A DNA stretch of 64,000 nt from Gaiellaceae bacterium (GCA_021323315.1 JAJTCQ010000001.1:1-64000); one strand, 5' to 3'. Numbered from the stretch's first letter, positions 51,046 to 59,888 are shown. Notes: generated by a model not told the origin, from the sequence alone. Numbers and translations are program-made.

Positions 51046-51285
51046 CTAGCTACGTGGCGTCGCACCGATCGAGAACGTCTTGACGTTCTGGTTCTCGATC
51101 TCCACTTGCATGAAGGTGATGTCGAACCACTTCGGTCCGGTCCCTTCTTCCCCGCCGGTTACGAATCTCGACTCGTTGACGATCTGCTCGGCGAGGCCCT
51201 TCAGCGCCTCGTCCACCGTTGCGGGTCGTCCCGTGGATTCGCCCACGTAGACTGTCTTCTCGCCGCCTGGTCTTGGCTCTCCCAT
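51046..51285 (-). CDS. Dodecin-like small protein, copy A
   Basis: The 79-aa protein follows regulator copy A by 34 nt, with its own SD (GGAGG 8 nt before the ATG). Its tail KWFDITFMQVEIENQNVKTFSIGATP matches the paralogue at 54210 and resembles the strand-turn-strand of dodecins (WFEV...G.V.HFQVTMKVG), preceded by a single helix (VDEALKGLAEQIVNESR). Dodecins are small flavin/CoA-binding shells. The loop between helix and strand (FVTGGEEGTGP) is longer than in dodecins. The fold assignment is by eye only. Confidence 0.65.
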   Translation of the reverse strand: MGEPRPGGEKTVYVGESTGRPATVDEALKGLAEQIVNESRFVTGGEEGTGPKWFDITFMQVEIENQNVKTFSIGATPRS

Positions 51286-51319
51286 CGTCCCAGCCTCCAG
51301 TCTTGGTGACGCGGGGATC

Positions 51320-54004
51320 CTACGGCTTCGCCTCGATCAACACAATGTCGCGAAGGGCACGCCCTTCCCGCTCGAGCTCGTCGAACGCAATGCGACCGAG
51401 CCGCGCCTCGAGCACAGGCGTGAACCGCTCGAGGACAGGGAGCTCGAACTCATCGGGTTCATCCGTGCCGCGAGCAGCCGTCGCGGCGCCCACCAGGCGC
51501 GCCGCCGTCTCCGGCGATCCGCTTTCGGCAGCTGCGCCGGCGAGAACGACAAGGCAGCGGGCACGTGAACGATCGTCCTCGAGATCGGTGTACAACGTCA
51601 GGCTCTCGCGCGCTCTGCTCGCGGCGGCCTCGGCCGCGCCCTCCAGGAGGTCGAGCTCGGCGAGCATGAGTTGCGCAGCCGCAACGTAGGGCACCTCGCC
51701 GAGCTCCCGAGCTTGAGAGAGGGAATCCGCGAATGCCTCGCGAGCGCGGCGGAAGTCGTGCGCGTGGAACGCGGCGACGCCGAGGTTGTAGATCGCGTCC
51801 GCTACGAGGAGCGGGTCGCCGAACCGGATACGGAGCTGCACTGCTTGCTCGTACTGCGCGAGCGCGAGGTGGTGCTCGCCGCGAGCTGAGTAGACATCCC
51901 CGAGCACGGTGGCGGCGGCCGATCGAGCTCGATCGTCGTCCAGGCGGCTCGCGGCAGCAACGGCGTCGTGTGCGTACTGCTGTGCGACGTCGATGTCGCC
52001 TTGCATCCGCGAGAAGAAGCTGAGATACGACAGAGCGAGGATCTCGTCGCGAGTCTGACCTTCTGCCCGATACACCTCGCGCGCCTCGTCGAACATGCTT
52101 CGCGCGGCGCCCCAGTCGCTCTGGGCAGCGGCCTGGAGGGCCGCCGTTCGAAGGGCCGCGGCCCGCACGTCGGCAGGCGCTCCGTCTGCGAGTGACAGCC
52201 CGAGAGACAGCCACCGGCGGGCGTCGCTGACATGCGCGTGTGCGCGCCAGAACCGCTCGAGTGCCGAGATCGCGCGTAGAGCGTCCTCGGCCCGACCCGA
52301 GGCGAGGAGCCAGTCGAGGGCCGCCCCCAAGTTGTCGAACTCAACCTCGAGCCTGTCGAGCCACGCCGCCTGCTCCATGCCGGCGAGCTCGCGCTCTGCT
52401 TCGAGGGCGAGTGCGAGGAACTGCTCGGCATGGCGCTGCCGCAGCTCGTCGAGTCGCCCCTCGGACGCTTCGTGCTCGAGGGCGTACTCGCGGACAGTTC
52501 TCAGCATCGAGAGCCGGAGCTCACCGTCCGCCGACTCGGCTCGAATCAGGCTCCACCCGACGAGCGCTTCGAGATCGCGCAGGAACTCGGGGCCCGTGTC
52601 TGCGATCTTGCGCGCATCGTCGAGCGAACCGCTGTCCGCGAAGACGGCCAGCGTCCCGGCCAGTGCGCGCTGGCTCGGGCTCAGCCGCTGGTAGCTCCAG
52701 TCGATTGCGGCGCGCAGCGTCCGCTGTCGCTCGGGCAGGTCGACCGGGCCCTCCATCTCGAGTGCGAGCCCCTCGCCGAGTGCGCGCAGGATCTCGGTCG
52801 GCGGCAGGAGCGCGAGGCGGGCTGCGACGAGCTCGATCGCGAGCGGCAGGCCGTCGAGCTTCCGGCAGATCTCGTGGACGGACGCGAGAGCGCTCTCTTG
52901 CAGCAGGACGCCGCGTGCTGCGGCCAGCTCGATGAAGAGCGTCGTGGCGTCCTCGATCGACAGCGGCTCGAGCGGCAGAACGCGCTCTGCCGAGAGCCGA
53001 AGCGGCGTGCGGCTCGTGGCCAGGATCTGGAGGTCGGGCAGGCGATGGAGCAGCTCGGCGACGACGGGTGCGACGGTGGGCAGGTGCTCGAGGTTGTCGA
53101 GGTAAAGCAGCGCGCCGGAGCCGTCCATGCTGTCGGCAACCGATTCGAGGACGGTCCGGCCGCCCGACTCGCGCGCGCCGATCGCGCGTGCGATCGCGCT
53201 TGGAACGAGCTCGGCATCCAAGACGGGGGCGAGCCCGACGAGGTGCACTGGCCGATCGAGCGCTGCCCGCGCAGCCACTTCGAGTGCAAGCCGGCTCTTC
53301 CCGGCTCCACCTGGGCCGGTGATCGTTGCGAGGCGCACCTCCGGCGACTCGAGGAGAGCCTCCACGCGAGCAAGGGCGTCCGCGCGCCCGACGAGGCGAT
53401 GGTGCAAAGCCGGCAGGCTCGTCGCCGTCAGGGTTTTGAGTGGCGGGAACTCCTCGCGAAGCCCAGGCACGAGGATTTGGAACGCCTGCACAGCAGCCGG
53501 AACGTCCTTCAGCCGGTGATGTCCGAGGGGCCGAAACGCCGCGCCGGGAAGGGGCTCGGCGCCTGCCATGTCCTTCGTTGCTCGCGTCACGACGATCTGC
53601 TCGCCGTGCGCCGAGGCGCACACTCGGGCAGCGACGACGACGTCCATCCCGACGTAACCCTCCGGGCCGAGCTCCGGCTCCCCGGTGTGGATGCCGATGC
53701 GCAGGCGGTGCGCCTCCTCGTCGGGCCAAGGCTCCTCCGCGAGCGAGCGCTGGATCGAGGTGGCGGCCGCCACGGCGTCGCTGGCTCGCGAGAACGCGAG
53801 GAATACACCGTCGCCGGCCCAGTCGACCTCGACGCCGCCGTTGTCGGCTGCGGCCATGCGCACGAGCTCGCGCATCCGTGCCCGCGCTGGGCCGAACCGC
53901 TTGCCCAGGAGGTGCAGGAGCCGCGTCGACCCCTCGACGTCGGCGAAGAGGAGCGTCACCGTGCCGGCCGGAAGCCGGCTTGGGGCGTCGTCCGACCCGT
54001 TCAC
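51320..54004 (-). CDS. Cyclase-domain/STAND-ATPase/TPR regulator, copy A
   Basis: The 894-aa protein starts with a class III nucleotide-cyclase homology domain (TLLFADVEGSTRLLHLLG, VDWAGDGVFLAFSRA, IGIHTGE; residues 12-175). Then comes an AfsR/MalT-like STAND ATPase (Walker A GPGGAGKSRLA, LLYLDNLEHLPTVAPVV, TSRTPLRLSAERVLPLEPL) and TPR-like helices from about residue 560. No DNA-binding domain is seen. The transition-state Asn position reads VVVAAR, so catalysis is doubtful. GTG 54004 lies 6 nt after TAGACT. It pairs with the dodecin-like gene and is a tandem duplicate of 54484-57186. Confidence 0.9.
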   Translation of the reverse strand: MNGSDDAPSRLPAGTVTLLFADVEGSTRLLHLLGKRFGPARARMRELVRMAAADNGGVEVDWAGDGVFLAFSRASDAVAAATSIQRSLAEEPWPDEEAHRLRIGIHTGEPELGPEGYVGMDVVVAARVCASAHGEQIVVTRATKDMAGAEPLPGAAFRPLGHHRLKDVPAAVQAFQILVPGLREEFPPLKTLTATSLPALHHRLVGRADALARVEALLESPEVRLATITGPGGAGKSRLALEVAARAALDRPVHLVGLAPVLDAELVPSAIARAIGARESGGRTVLESVADSMDGSGALLYLDNLEHLPTVAPVVAELLHRLPDLQILATSRTPLRLSAERVLPLEPLSIEDATTLFIELAAARGVLLQESALASVHEICRKLDGLPLAIELVAARLALLPPTEILRALGEGLALEMEGPVDLPERQRTLRAAIDWSYQRLSPSQRALAGTLAVFADSGSLDDARKIADTGPEFLRDLEALVGWSLIRAESADGELRLSMLRTVREYALEHEASEGRLDELRQRHAEQFLALALEAERELAGMEQAAWLDRLEVEFDNLGAALDWLLASGRAEDALRAISALERFWRAHAHVSDARRWLSLGLSLADGAPADVRAAALRTAALQAAAQSDWGAARSMFDEAREVYRAEGQTRDEILALSYLSFFSRMQGDIDVAQQYAHDAVAAASRLDDDRARSAAATVLGDVYSARGEHHLALAQYEQAVQLRIRFGDPLLVADAIYNLGVAAFHAHDFRRAREAFADSLSQARELGEVPYVAAAQLMLAELDLLEGAAEAAASRARESLTLYTDLEDDRSRARCLVVLAGAAAESGSPETAARLVGAATAARGTDEPDEFELPVLERFTPVLEARLGRIAFDELEREGRALRDIVLIEAKP

Positions 54005-54035
54005 GCAAGAAGTCTAGGAGTCGAGGGCGTCGGCG

Positions 54036-54115
54036 TACACTGTCCGGCCGCGTTCGACACGCTCTCCGACAAGCCGCAGGCGACGCTCGGCGGTCTCGGC
54101 GGGAACGGCGAGTAG
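54036..54115 (+). pseudogene. Relic of the ffh promoter and first codons
   Basis: The -10 TACACT, the 8-nt spacer gtccggcc and the following codons match ffh at 57218 onward, but the start codon GTG is GCG. In the ffh frame it reads AFDTLSDKPQATLGGLGGNGE then TAG at 54113-54115, against FDTLSDKLQATLGGLGRSGRLDEE in the intact gene. Similarity ends there. It was carried along when the neighbouring regulator cassette was duplicated; the retained -10 may still fire into antisense or non-coding RNA. Confidence 0.85.
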
Positions 54116-54209
54116 GGCTAGTCGGTCTTGCGCGGAAGCGCGTCTAGCACGTGCGTCCGATTCACTCGAGGCGATGAAGGAAGCGCCTGATGCGAAGGAG
54201 CCTTCCGGC

Positions 54210-54455
54210 TCAACCGCCCGGCGTGATGATGACCTTGTATGCGGTTGGACCCGGGTTGCCGACCCGTACCTGGATCCGACTCACCTCGAAGTACGTGTTA
54301 CGCAGATCCGGCGCGTCGTAGTACGCCCGATACGCCGCGTCGGCGATGGCTCTCGCGAGCCCCGTGTCGATCGACACCTGTTCGGCCGAATCTATTTCGA
54401 CCTCGCCCTCGAAGGCGTGGATCCGGTGCCCCCGACCGTCGTCCGCTTCGGACAT
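54210..54455 (-). CDS. Dodecin-like small protein, copy B
   Basis: The 81-aa protein lies 28 nt after regulator copy B with SD AAAGGAG. Sequence GLARAIADAAYRAYYDAPDLRNTYFEVSRIQVRVGNPGPTAYKVIITPGG is recognisably paralogous to copy A in the FEVSRIQV..N......ITP block and resembles dodecin (GLARAAQTMRALDWFEVQSIRG...FQVTMKVG). Divergence from copy A is greater than between the ATPase domains of the two regulators. Ligand and oligomeric state unknown. Confidence 0.65.
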   Translation of the reverse strand: MSEADDGRGHRIHAFEGEVEIDSAEQVSIDTGLARAIADAAYRAYYDAPDLRNTYFEVSRIQVRVGNPGPTAYKVIITPGG

Positions 54456-54483
54456 AGCTACTCCTTTCGTTGGACCGACGAGC

Positions 54484-57186
54484 CTACTTCGTTACCCGCT
54501 CGCCAACAAGCACGCCGGCCGTGGTCTCGGTACCGGTCGAGCGTCCCTCAGACCTCAGTTCCAAATAGCGTCGCTCCCCGAGCGCATCGATCACCACCGA
54601 GAGGAAGCGCTCCTCGATCGCGGGTTCCGCGTACTCGAGCGGACTATCGCCACGAAGTCTGTCCGCCGCGCCCCAGAGGCGCGCGGCGTCCACGGGCCTG
54701 CCTGTCGCCGCCGCATATCCGCCTAGGGCGCAGAGACATTCCGCCATGCTGCGGTCGTCGGCCAGCGCGGTGTAGATCGAGAGGCTCTCGTCCAGGCGCG
54801 GATGTGCAGGCGCAACATCGCCTCGAAGCAGGTCGATCGCCCCCAACATACAGAGCGCGGCGGCCCTGTACAGCGCGTCTCCGAGCTCGCCAGCGAGCTC
54901 GAGGGTCGCCATCAGCGCTTCAGTACTGCGGACGTAGTCGCCGGCGGCGAAGGTGGACACACCGACGTGGTAGATCGAATCCATCACGAGAGTCGCGTCG
55001 CCAAGCGATCGACGAAGAGCAAGTGCCTCGTCGGAGAACGCGACCGCTTGTTCGAAGTCGCCGCGGATCCGCGAGACGTCGGCGAGAATCGCGAGCACGC
55101 CCGATGTCGCTCGCGGTTCGTCGAGCTCGCGAGCGATGATCAGCGCTTCGCTGCTCAGGCTTGAGGCAAGGTCCTTGTCACCTCGCCGAAGAGCAATGAA
55201 CGCAAGCTCGGATAGCGCAAAAGCGATGTCTCGTCTGCGGCCCTGCGCACGGAAGAGGACGAGCGCATCCTGCAGCACGGGAACGGCCGCCTGCCAGTCA
55301 CTCTGGGCAGCCGCCTGGCGCGCTGATGCCCAGAGCGCGTCCGCTCGCACGTCTGGCGCAAGGTTCGTCCCAAGCTCGAGGCCGATCGTCAGCCAACGTC
55401 GCGCCTCGCCAACGTGTGCGTGTGCGCGCCAGAAGCGTTCGAGCGCCGAGATTGCACGAAGAACGTCCTCGGCCCGCGCGGAAGCGAGCAGCCAGTCGAG
55501 CGCGGCTCTCAGGTTGTCGAACTCCCGCTCGAGGCGCTCCAGCCACTGAGCCTGCTCCGTGCCGGCAAGGTGGCCCTCGGCCTCGAGGGCGAGTGCGAGG
55601 AAACGCTCGGCGTGGCCGCGCTGCAGCTCCTCGAGATGTCCTTCCGCCTCAGCGTTGCCCAGCGCGTGCTCCCGAACGGTCTCGAGCATCGACAACCGGA
55701 CCTCCCCGTCGGTCGAGTCGCTGCGAATGAGGCTCCAGCCGACGAGCGCCTCGAGATCCGACAGGAATGCTGGGCCAGCCTCCGCCACCGCGCGCGCATC
55801 GTCGAGGGTGGCGCTGTCGGCGAACACCGCGAGCGCGCCGTGCAGGTCGCGCTGGCCCGGGCTCAGGCGCTGGTAGCTCCAGTCGATGGCCGCTCGGAGC
55901 GTCCGCTGGCGCTCGGGAAGATCGACCGGGCCCTCCATTTCGAGCGCGAGGCCCTCGCCCAGCGCGCGCAGGATCTCGGACGGAGGGAGCACCGCGAGCC
56001 GGGCCGCGACCAGCTCGATCGCGAGCGGGAGCCCGTCCAGTCGCCGGCAGATCTCGTGGACGGACGCAAGCGCGTCGTCCTGCAGGAGGACACCGCGGGC
56101 TGCCGCAAGCTCGACGAAGAGCGTCGTCGCGTCGTCGAGGGCGAGCGGCTCCAGAGGCAGCACACGCTCGGTCGACAGGCGAAGCGGCGTGCGGCTCGTG
56201 GCGAGGACCTGGAGGTCGGGCACGCGATCGAGCAGCTCCGTGACCTGGGCTGCGACGGTCGGGAGGTGCTCGAGGTTGTCGAGGTAGAGCAGCGCGCCGG
56301 CCCCGCCCAGGTTGTCGGCGATCGACTCGATCACACTACGGCTGCCGGACTCTCGCGCTCCGATCGCGCGGGCGATCGCGCCGGGCACCAGCTCGGGATC
56401 CAGGATGGGGGCGAGGCCGACGAGATATACGGCTCGATCGAGTGCCGCCCGCGCGGCCACCTCGAGCGCGAGCCTGCTCTTGCCGGCTCCTCCCGGGCCC
56501 GTGATCGTCGCGAGGCGCACCTCCGGCGATTCGAGGAGAGCCTCCACGCGAGCGAGGGCGTCCGCGCGCCCGACGAGGCGATGATGCAAGGCCGGCAGGC
56601 TCGTCGCCGTCAGGGTCTTGAGGGGCGGGAAATCCACGCGAAGCCCAGGCCCGAGGAGCTGGAACGCCTGCACAGCGGCCGGGACGTCCTTCAACCGGTG
56701 GCGGCCGAGGGGGCGAAACGCGGCACCGGGAAGGGGCTCGGCGCCGGCCATGTCCCTGGTCGTGCGGGTGACGACGATCTGCTCGCCGTGCGCCGAGGCG
56801 CACACCCGGGCAGCGATGACGACGTCCATCCCGGTGTAGCCGTCCGGAGCGAGGTCGGGCTCGCCGGTGTGGATCCCGATGCGCAGGCGGTGCGCCTCGT
56901 CGTCGGGCCACGGCTCCTCCGCCAGCGCCCGCTGGATCTGCGCGGCCGCTGCAACGGCGTTTGTCGCTCTCGAGAACGCGAGGAACACGCCGTCGCCGGC
57001 CCAGTCCACCTCGGCACCGTCGTGGTCGGCGGCTGCCTTGCGGACGTGCTCCCGCATGCGGGCACGAGCAGGCGCGAAACGCTTCCCGAGGAGATGCAGC
57101 AGCCGCGTCGACCCTTCGACGTCTGCGAAGAAGAGCGTCACCGTGCCCGAGGGAAGTGGGCGTCGTGCGTCGTCCGACCCGGTCAC
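54484..57186 (-). CDS. Cyclase-domain/STAND-ATPase/TPR regulator, copy B
   Basis: The 900-aa paralogue of copy A has the same order: cyclase homology domain (TLFFADVEGSTRLLHLLG, VDWAGDGVFLAFSRA), STAND ATPase (GPGGAGKSRLA, LLYLDNLEHLPTVAAQV) and C-terminal TPR helices. The first ~470 residues are nearly identical to copy A, while the TPR part (LSSEALIIARELDEPRATSGVLAILADV) has drifted, suggesting altered input or partner recognition. The Asn position reads VVIAAR. GTG 57186 lies 6 nt after TAGACT. It is divergent from ffh by 45 bp. Confidence 0.9.
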   Translation of the reverse strand: MTGSDDARRPLPSGTVTLFFADVEGSTRLLHLLGKRFAPARARMREHVRKAAADHDGAEVDWAGDGVFLAFSRATNAVAAAAQIQRALAEEPWPDDEAHRLRIGIHTGEPDLAPDGYTGMDVVIAARVCASAHGEQIVVTRTTRDMAGAEPLPGAAFRPLGRHRLKDVPAAVQAFQLLGPGLRVDFPPLKTLTATSLPALHHRLVGRADALARVEALLESPEVRLATITGPGGAGKSRLALEVAARAALDRAVYLVGLAPILDPELVPGAIARAIGARESGSRSVIESIADNLGGAGALLYLDNLEHLPTVAAQVTELLDRVPDLQVLATSRTPLRLSTERVLPLEPLALDDATTLFVELAAARGVLLQDDALASVHEICRRLDGLPLAIELVAARLAVLPPSEILRALGEGLALEMEGPVDLPERQRTLRAAIDWSYQRLSPGQRDLHGALAVFADSATLDDARAVAEAGPAFLSDLEALVGWSLIRSDSTDGEVRLSMLETVREHALGNAEAEGHLEELQRGHAERFLALALEAEGHLAGTEQAQWLERLEREFDNLRAALDWLLASARAEDVLRAISALERFWRAHAHVGEARRWLTIGLELGTNLAPDVRADALWASARQAAAQSDWQAAVPVLQDALVLFRAQGRRRDIAFALSELAFIALRRGDKDLASSLSSEALIIARELDEPRATSGVLAILADVSRIRGDFEQAVAFSDEALALRRSLGDATLVMDSIYHVGVSTFAAGDYVRSTEALMATLELAGELGDALYRAAALCMLGAIDLLRGDVAPAHPRLDESLSIYTALADDRSMAECLCALGGYAAATGRPVDAARLWGAADRLRGDSPLEYAEPAIEERFLSVVIDALGERRYLELRSEGRSTGTETTAGVLVGERVTK

Positions 57187-57192
57187 GCGAGA

Positions 57193-57223
57193 AGTCTAGG
57201 AGTCGAAACGCTCGGCGTACACT
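57193..57223. promoter_or_regulatory. Divergent leaderless promoters, regulator B / ffh
   Basis: TAGACT on the minus strand (57193-57198, 6 nt from its GTG) and TACACT on the plus strand (57218-57223, 8 nt from the ffh GTG). The same pair is preserved at 54011-54041 in the duplicated copy. Confidence 0.65.
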
Positions 57224-57231
57224 GTCCGGCC

Positions 57232-58554
57232 GTGTTCGACACGCTCTCCGACAAGCTGCAGGCCACGCTCGGCGGCCTCGGTCGCAGCGGCCGCCTGGAC
57301 GAGGAGGCCGTCTCCAGCGCGATGCGCGAGATCCGCGTCGCGCTCCTGGAGGCCGACGTCAACCTGGAGGTCGCACGGGACTTCACGGCCACGGTGAAGG
57401 AGCGCGCGCTCGGCCAGGATGTCCTCAAGAGCCTGACCCCCGGCCAGCAGGTCGTGAAGATCGTGCACGAGGAGCTGACCGCGCTCATGGGCTCGGGCGA
57501 CTCGCGGCTCGCATTCGGCAGGCCGCCCACCGTGATCCTCCTCGCCGGACTGCAGGGCTCCGGCAAGACGACAGCGGCCGCGAAGCTCGCGCTGCTCCTG
57601 CGCAAGGACGGAAAGCGCCCGGGTCTCGTCGCGTGCGACCTGCAGCGTCCTGCCGCAGTCGACCAGCTCGAGCAGCTCGGCAAGCAGATCCAGATTCCCG
57701 TCTACGCGCTCGATCGCGGCGATCCCGTCAAGGCCGCGCAGTTCGGGCTCGACAGCGCCCGCAAGGACGGCCTCGACGTGGTGATCCTGGACACCGCCGG
57801 CCGTCTCCATGTCGACGTGGAGCTGATGGACGAGCTCGAGCGGGTTGCCGCCGCGACGAAGCCGACCAACGTGCTCCTCGTGCTCGACGCGATGACGGGC
57901 CAGGAGGCCGTGAACGTCGCCATCGCGTTCCAGGAGCGGGTCGCGTTCGACGGCGTCGTCCTCACCAAGCTCGACGGCGACGCGCGCGGTGGGGCTGCGC
58001 TCTCCGTGCGAGCCGTCACCGGTCGCCCCGTCAAGCTCGTCTCCGTCGGGGAGAAGCTCGACCAGCTCGAGTACTTCCATCCCGACCGCATGGCGTCGCG
58101 CATCCTCGGGATGGGCGACGTCCTCACGCTCATCGAGAAGGCCGAAGCCGCGGTCGAGCTGGACGAGCAGGCGGAGATGGAGAAGCGCATCCGTGCGGGC
58201 GAGTTCACGTTCGACGACTTCCTCGCGAGCTACCGGATGATCCGCCGCATGGGGCCGCTTCAGGGAGTCCTCAAGATGATCCCCGGCATGGGCAAGCAGC
58301 TGCAGGGGCTCGACCTCGACGAGAAGCAGCTCGCCCGCGTCGAGGCGATCGTGCTCTCGATGACGCCTCAGGAGCGCCGCATGCCGCACGTCATCTCGAC
58401 CCAGCGCCGGCGGCGCATCGCGGCGGGCAGCGGCACGTCCCTCGACGAGGTGAACAAGTTGATGGCCGCCCGCAAGCAGATGGCGAAGATGATGAAGCAG
58501 ATGGGGAAGGGGAAGCTGCCTGCCCTTCCCGGCGTGCAGCCTCCCCGGCGCTAG
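57232..58554 (+). CDS. ffh: Signal recognition particle protein Ffh
   Basis: The 440-aa SRP GTPase has an N domain (FDTLSDKLQATLGGLGRSGRLDEEAVSSAMREIRVALLEADVN), G motifs GLQGSGKTTAAAKLA, DLQRPAAVDQLEQLG, ILDTAGRLHVDVELMDEL and LTKLDGDARGG, and a Met-rich M domain (MIRRMGPLQGVLKMIPGMGKQLQG, KMMKQMGKGK) that holds the signal peptide and 4.5S RNA. The track frame begins far upstream; GTG 57232 is correct by homology and by TACACT 8 nt before it. The 4.5S RNA gene is not in this window. Confidence 0.96.
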   Translation: MFDTLSDKLQATLGGLGRSGRLDEEAVSSAMREIRVALLEADVNLEVARDFTATVKERALGQDVLKSLTPGQQVVKIVHEELTALMGSGDSRLAFGRPPTVILLAGLQGSGKTTAAAKLALLLRKDGKRPGLVACDLQRPAAVDQLEQLGKQIQIPVYALDRGDPVKAAQFGLDSARKDGLDVVILDTAGRLHVDVELMDELERVAAATKPTNVLLVLDAMTGQEAVNVAIAFQERVAFDGVVLTKLDGDARGGAALSVRAVTGRPVKLVSVGEKLDQLEYFHPDRMASRILGMGDVLTLIEKAEAAVELDEQAEMEKRIRAGEFTFDDFLASYRMIRRMGPLQGVLKMIPGMGKQLQGLDLDEKQLARVEAIVLSMTPQERRMPHVISTQRRRRIAAGSGTSLDEVNKLMAARKQMAKMMKQMGKGKLPALPGVQPPRR

Positions 58555-58556
58555 AC

Positions 58557-59453
58557 CTAGGGCCAGGCGTTCACACTCGGGTTGCGATCGAGCCGCCCAC
58601 CGTTGCGGCACCCGTCGGATCGGAACTGCGGCGGCAGCCTCAGGTACGAGAGCTCCCACGCATGAAGCGCGATCTCGTGCGCGAAGCTCGCCCCCCAGGC
58701 CTCGTGGACGAGCGGGCGAACGTGCTGGACCGCGTAGCACTCGGTGGCGGCCTCGGACGCCGACGGCGCCTTCAGGTGCTCGGCCTCGTGGCTCAGGACG
58801 GAGAGGGCTTCGGCGAGCTCGAAGTTCTGGTAGGTCAGGGGCGACGGGCGCTTCCGTTGCAGGTAACGACCGAGGGCGGCGCAGACGCCGGGGTCGAGGT
58901 CGATGCGCCTCCTCGACGTGTCCGCGATTCCCTTCAGCGAAGCCTCCTCGCCTCCGCGCACGATCGCGTACTGCTCGGAGAACGCCGCCCAGGCGTCGGG
59001 TCGCCAGCAGTAGACGGTCGGCTGCATGCCGACGCTCGAGTGCGCGATCGTCGCCAGGTCACGGCGTTGTCGCGGCGGGAGCAGATCGTCGTGCGCCGCC
59101 ATGAGTGAACGCACGACGCCCTCTTCGGATGCCCGCCAGCCGCCTCGAGACAGCGCGGCACAGCCGCGGCGAGCCGTATCGGACAGGCGCTGGAGTCGCT
59201 CCTTCGGCGGATTCCCGACCTCGTCGTCGAACGTCGTCTCGCACGTCACTCGCGACACGGTCAGTCCGCCGTCAAGCGACGCTGCGACCCCGTCGGACCA
59301 TGCCTCGTACCTGCTGAGCCACTCGGACTCCGAGGGCTGCACCCATGGGCTCCAGGCGAAGAGCCCGATCACTCCCGCCGCGACGACGATGGTGCCGAGA
59401 ATGGCGAGGAGCGGCCCTTTGAGGCTCCCTCCGCCCCAGTGGTCGTCAGACAG
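58557..59453 (-). CDS. Membrane-anchored protein with HExxH-like motif
   Basis: The track frame (GTG 59372) starts in the middle of a transmembrane helix. Reading upstream in frame adds [27 protein letters not shown] and completes the helix, so I extend to CTG 59453; no ATG/GTG/TTG is available before the upstream stop. The external part contains [30 protein letters not shown], an HEAEH with a downstream Glu as in zinc metallopeptidases, and four or more Cys. Peptidase activity is inference. It is convergent with ffh with 2 nt between stops. Confidence 0.7.
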   Translation of the reverse strand: MSDDHWGGGSLKGPLLAILGTIVVAAGVIGLFAWSPWVQPSESEWLSRYEAWSDGVAASLDGGLTVSRVTCETTFDDEVGNPPKERLQRLSDTARRGCAALSRGGWRASEEGVVRSLMAAHDDLLPPRQRRDLATIAHSSVGMQPTVYCWRPDAWAAFSEQYAIVRGGEEASLKGIADTSRRRIDLDPGVCAALGRYLQRKRPSPLTYQNFELAEALSVLSHEAEHLKAPSASEAATECYAVQHVRPLVHEAWGASFAHEIALHAWELSYLRLPPQFRSDGCRNGGRLDRNPSVNAWP

Positions 59454-59542
59454 CGGTCCCGCCTTGCCGACGGCTCGCGCTCACACGGCTTCTGACGATG
59501 GCCAGCACCGGAAGTTGTCCGGGAGCGTTTCCTCCGCACACG

Positions 59543-59548
59543 TAGAAT
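59543..59548 (+). promoter_or_regulatory. -10 element of rpsP
   Basis: TAGAAT, about 35 nt ahead of the ATG, with an SD (AAGGAGAG) in between. Unlike most genes here, rpsP therefore has a true leader. Confidence 0.5.
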
Positions 59549-59583
59549 GCGGCGTCCACAACGTCGTTGCTGCAAGGAGAGAG

Positions 59584-59832
59584 ATGGCTGTAAAGATCAG
59601 GTTGACACGCGTCGGATCGAAGAAGAACCCGATCTACCGTGTCGTCGTGGCCGATTCGCGCTCGCCGCGCGACGGTCGCTTCATCGAGATCGTCGGTCGC
59701 TACAACCCACAGACCGACCCGTCCACGATTGACCTCGACGAGGCGAAGATCAAGGACTGGATGGCGAAGGGCGCGCAGCCGACGGCTCCCGTCTCGCGGC
59801 TCATCCGAGCCGCGGGCTTCGGCGGCTCGTGA
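59584..59832 (+). CDS. rpsP: Small ribosomal subunit protein bS16
   Basis: An 82-aa basic protein: [43 protein letters not shown] then [26 protein letters not shown]. All conserved S16 features are present. ATG 59584 follows AAGGAGAG. It heads the common rpsP-khpA-rimM-trmD-rplS order. Confidence 0.97.
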   Translation: MAVKIRLTRVGSKKNPIYRVVVADSRSPRDGRFIEIVGRYNPQTDPSTIDLDEAKIKDWMAKGAQPTAPVSRLIRAAGFGGS

Positions 59833-59888
59833 GCACACCGCAACCCGGCCTGCGAAGCCGGCGGCTCCAAAATCTTGCGCGTACGGAA

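Larger units (their letters stand above)
51046..54110. repeat. Tandem duplication unit, left copy
   Basis: Contains dodecin-like A, regulator A, the divergent promoter pair and a relic of the ffh 5' end. The corresponding right copy is 54210-57290; regulator starts are offset by 3,182 bp and the stops by 3,164 bp. Confidence 0.8.
54210..57290. repeat. Tandem duplication unit, right copy
   Basis: Dodecin-like B, regulator B, the divergent promoters and the intact start of ffh. Presumed parental copy because it abuts a functional ffh. Confidence 0.8.

Noticed and set aside
54116-54209. Coding sequence between the ffh relic and dodecin-like copy B
   Set aside because: Short, no start with a promoter or SD; only a weak GGAAG/CTTCC pairing that could be the copy B terminator.
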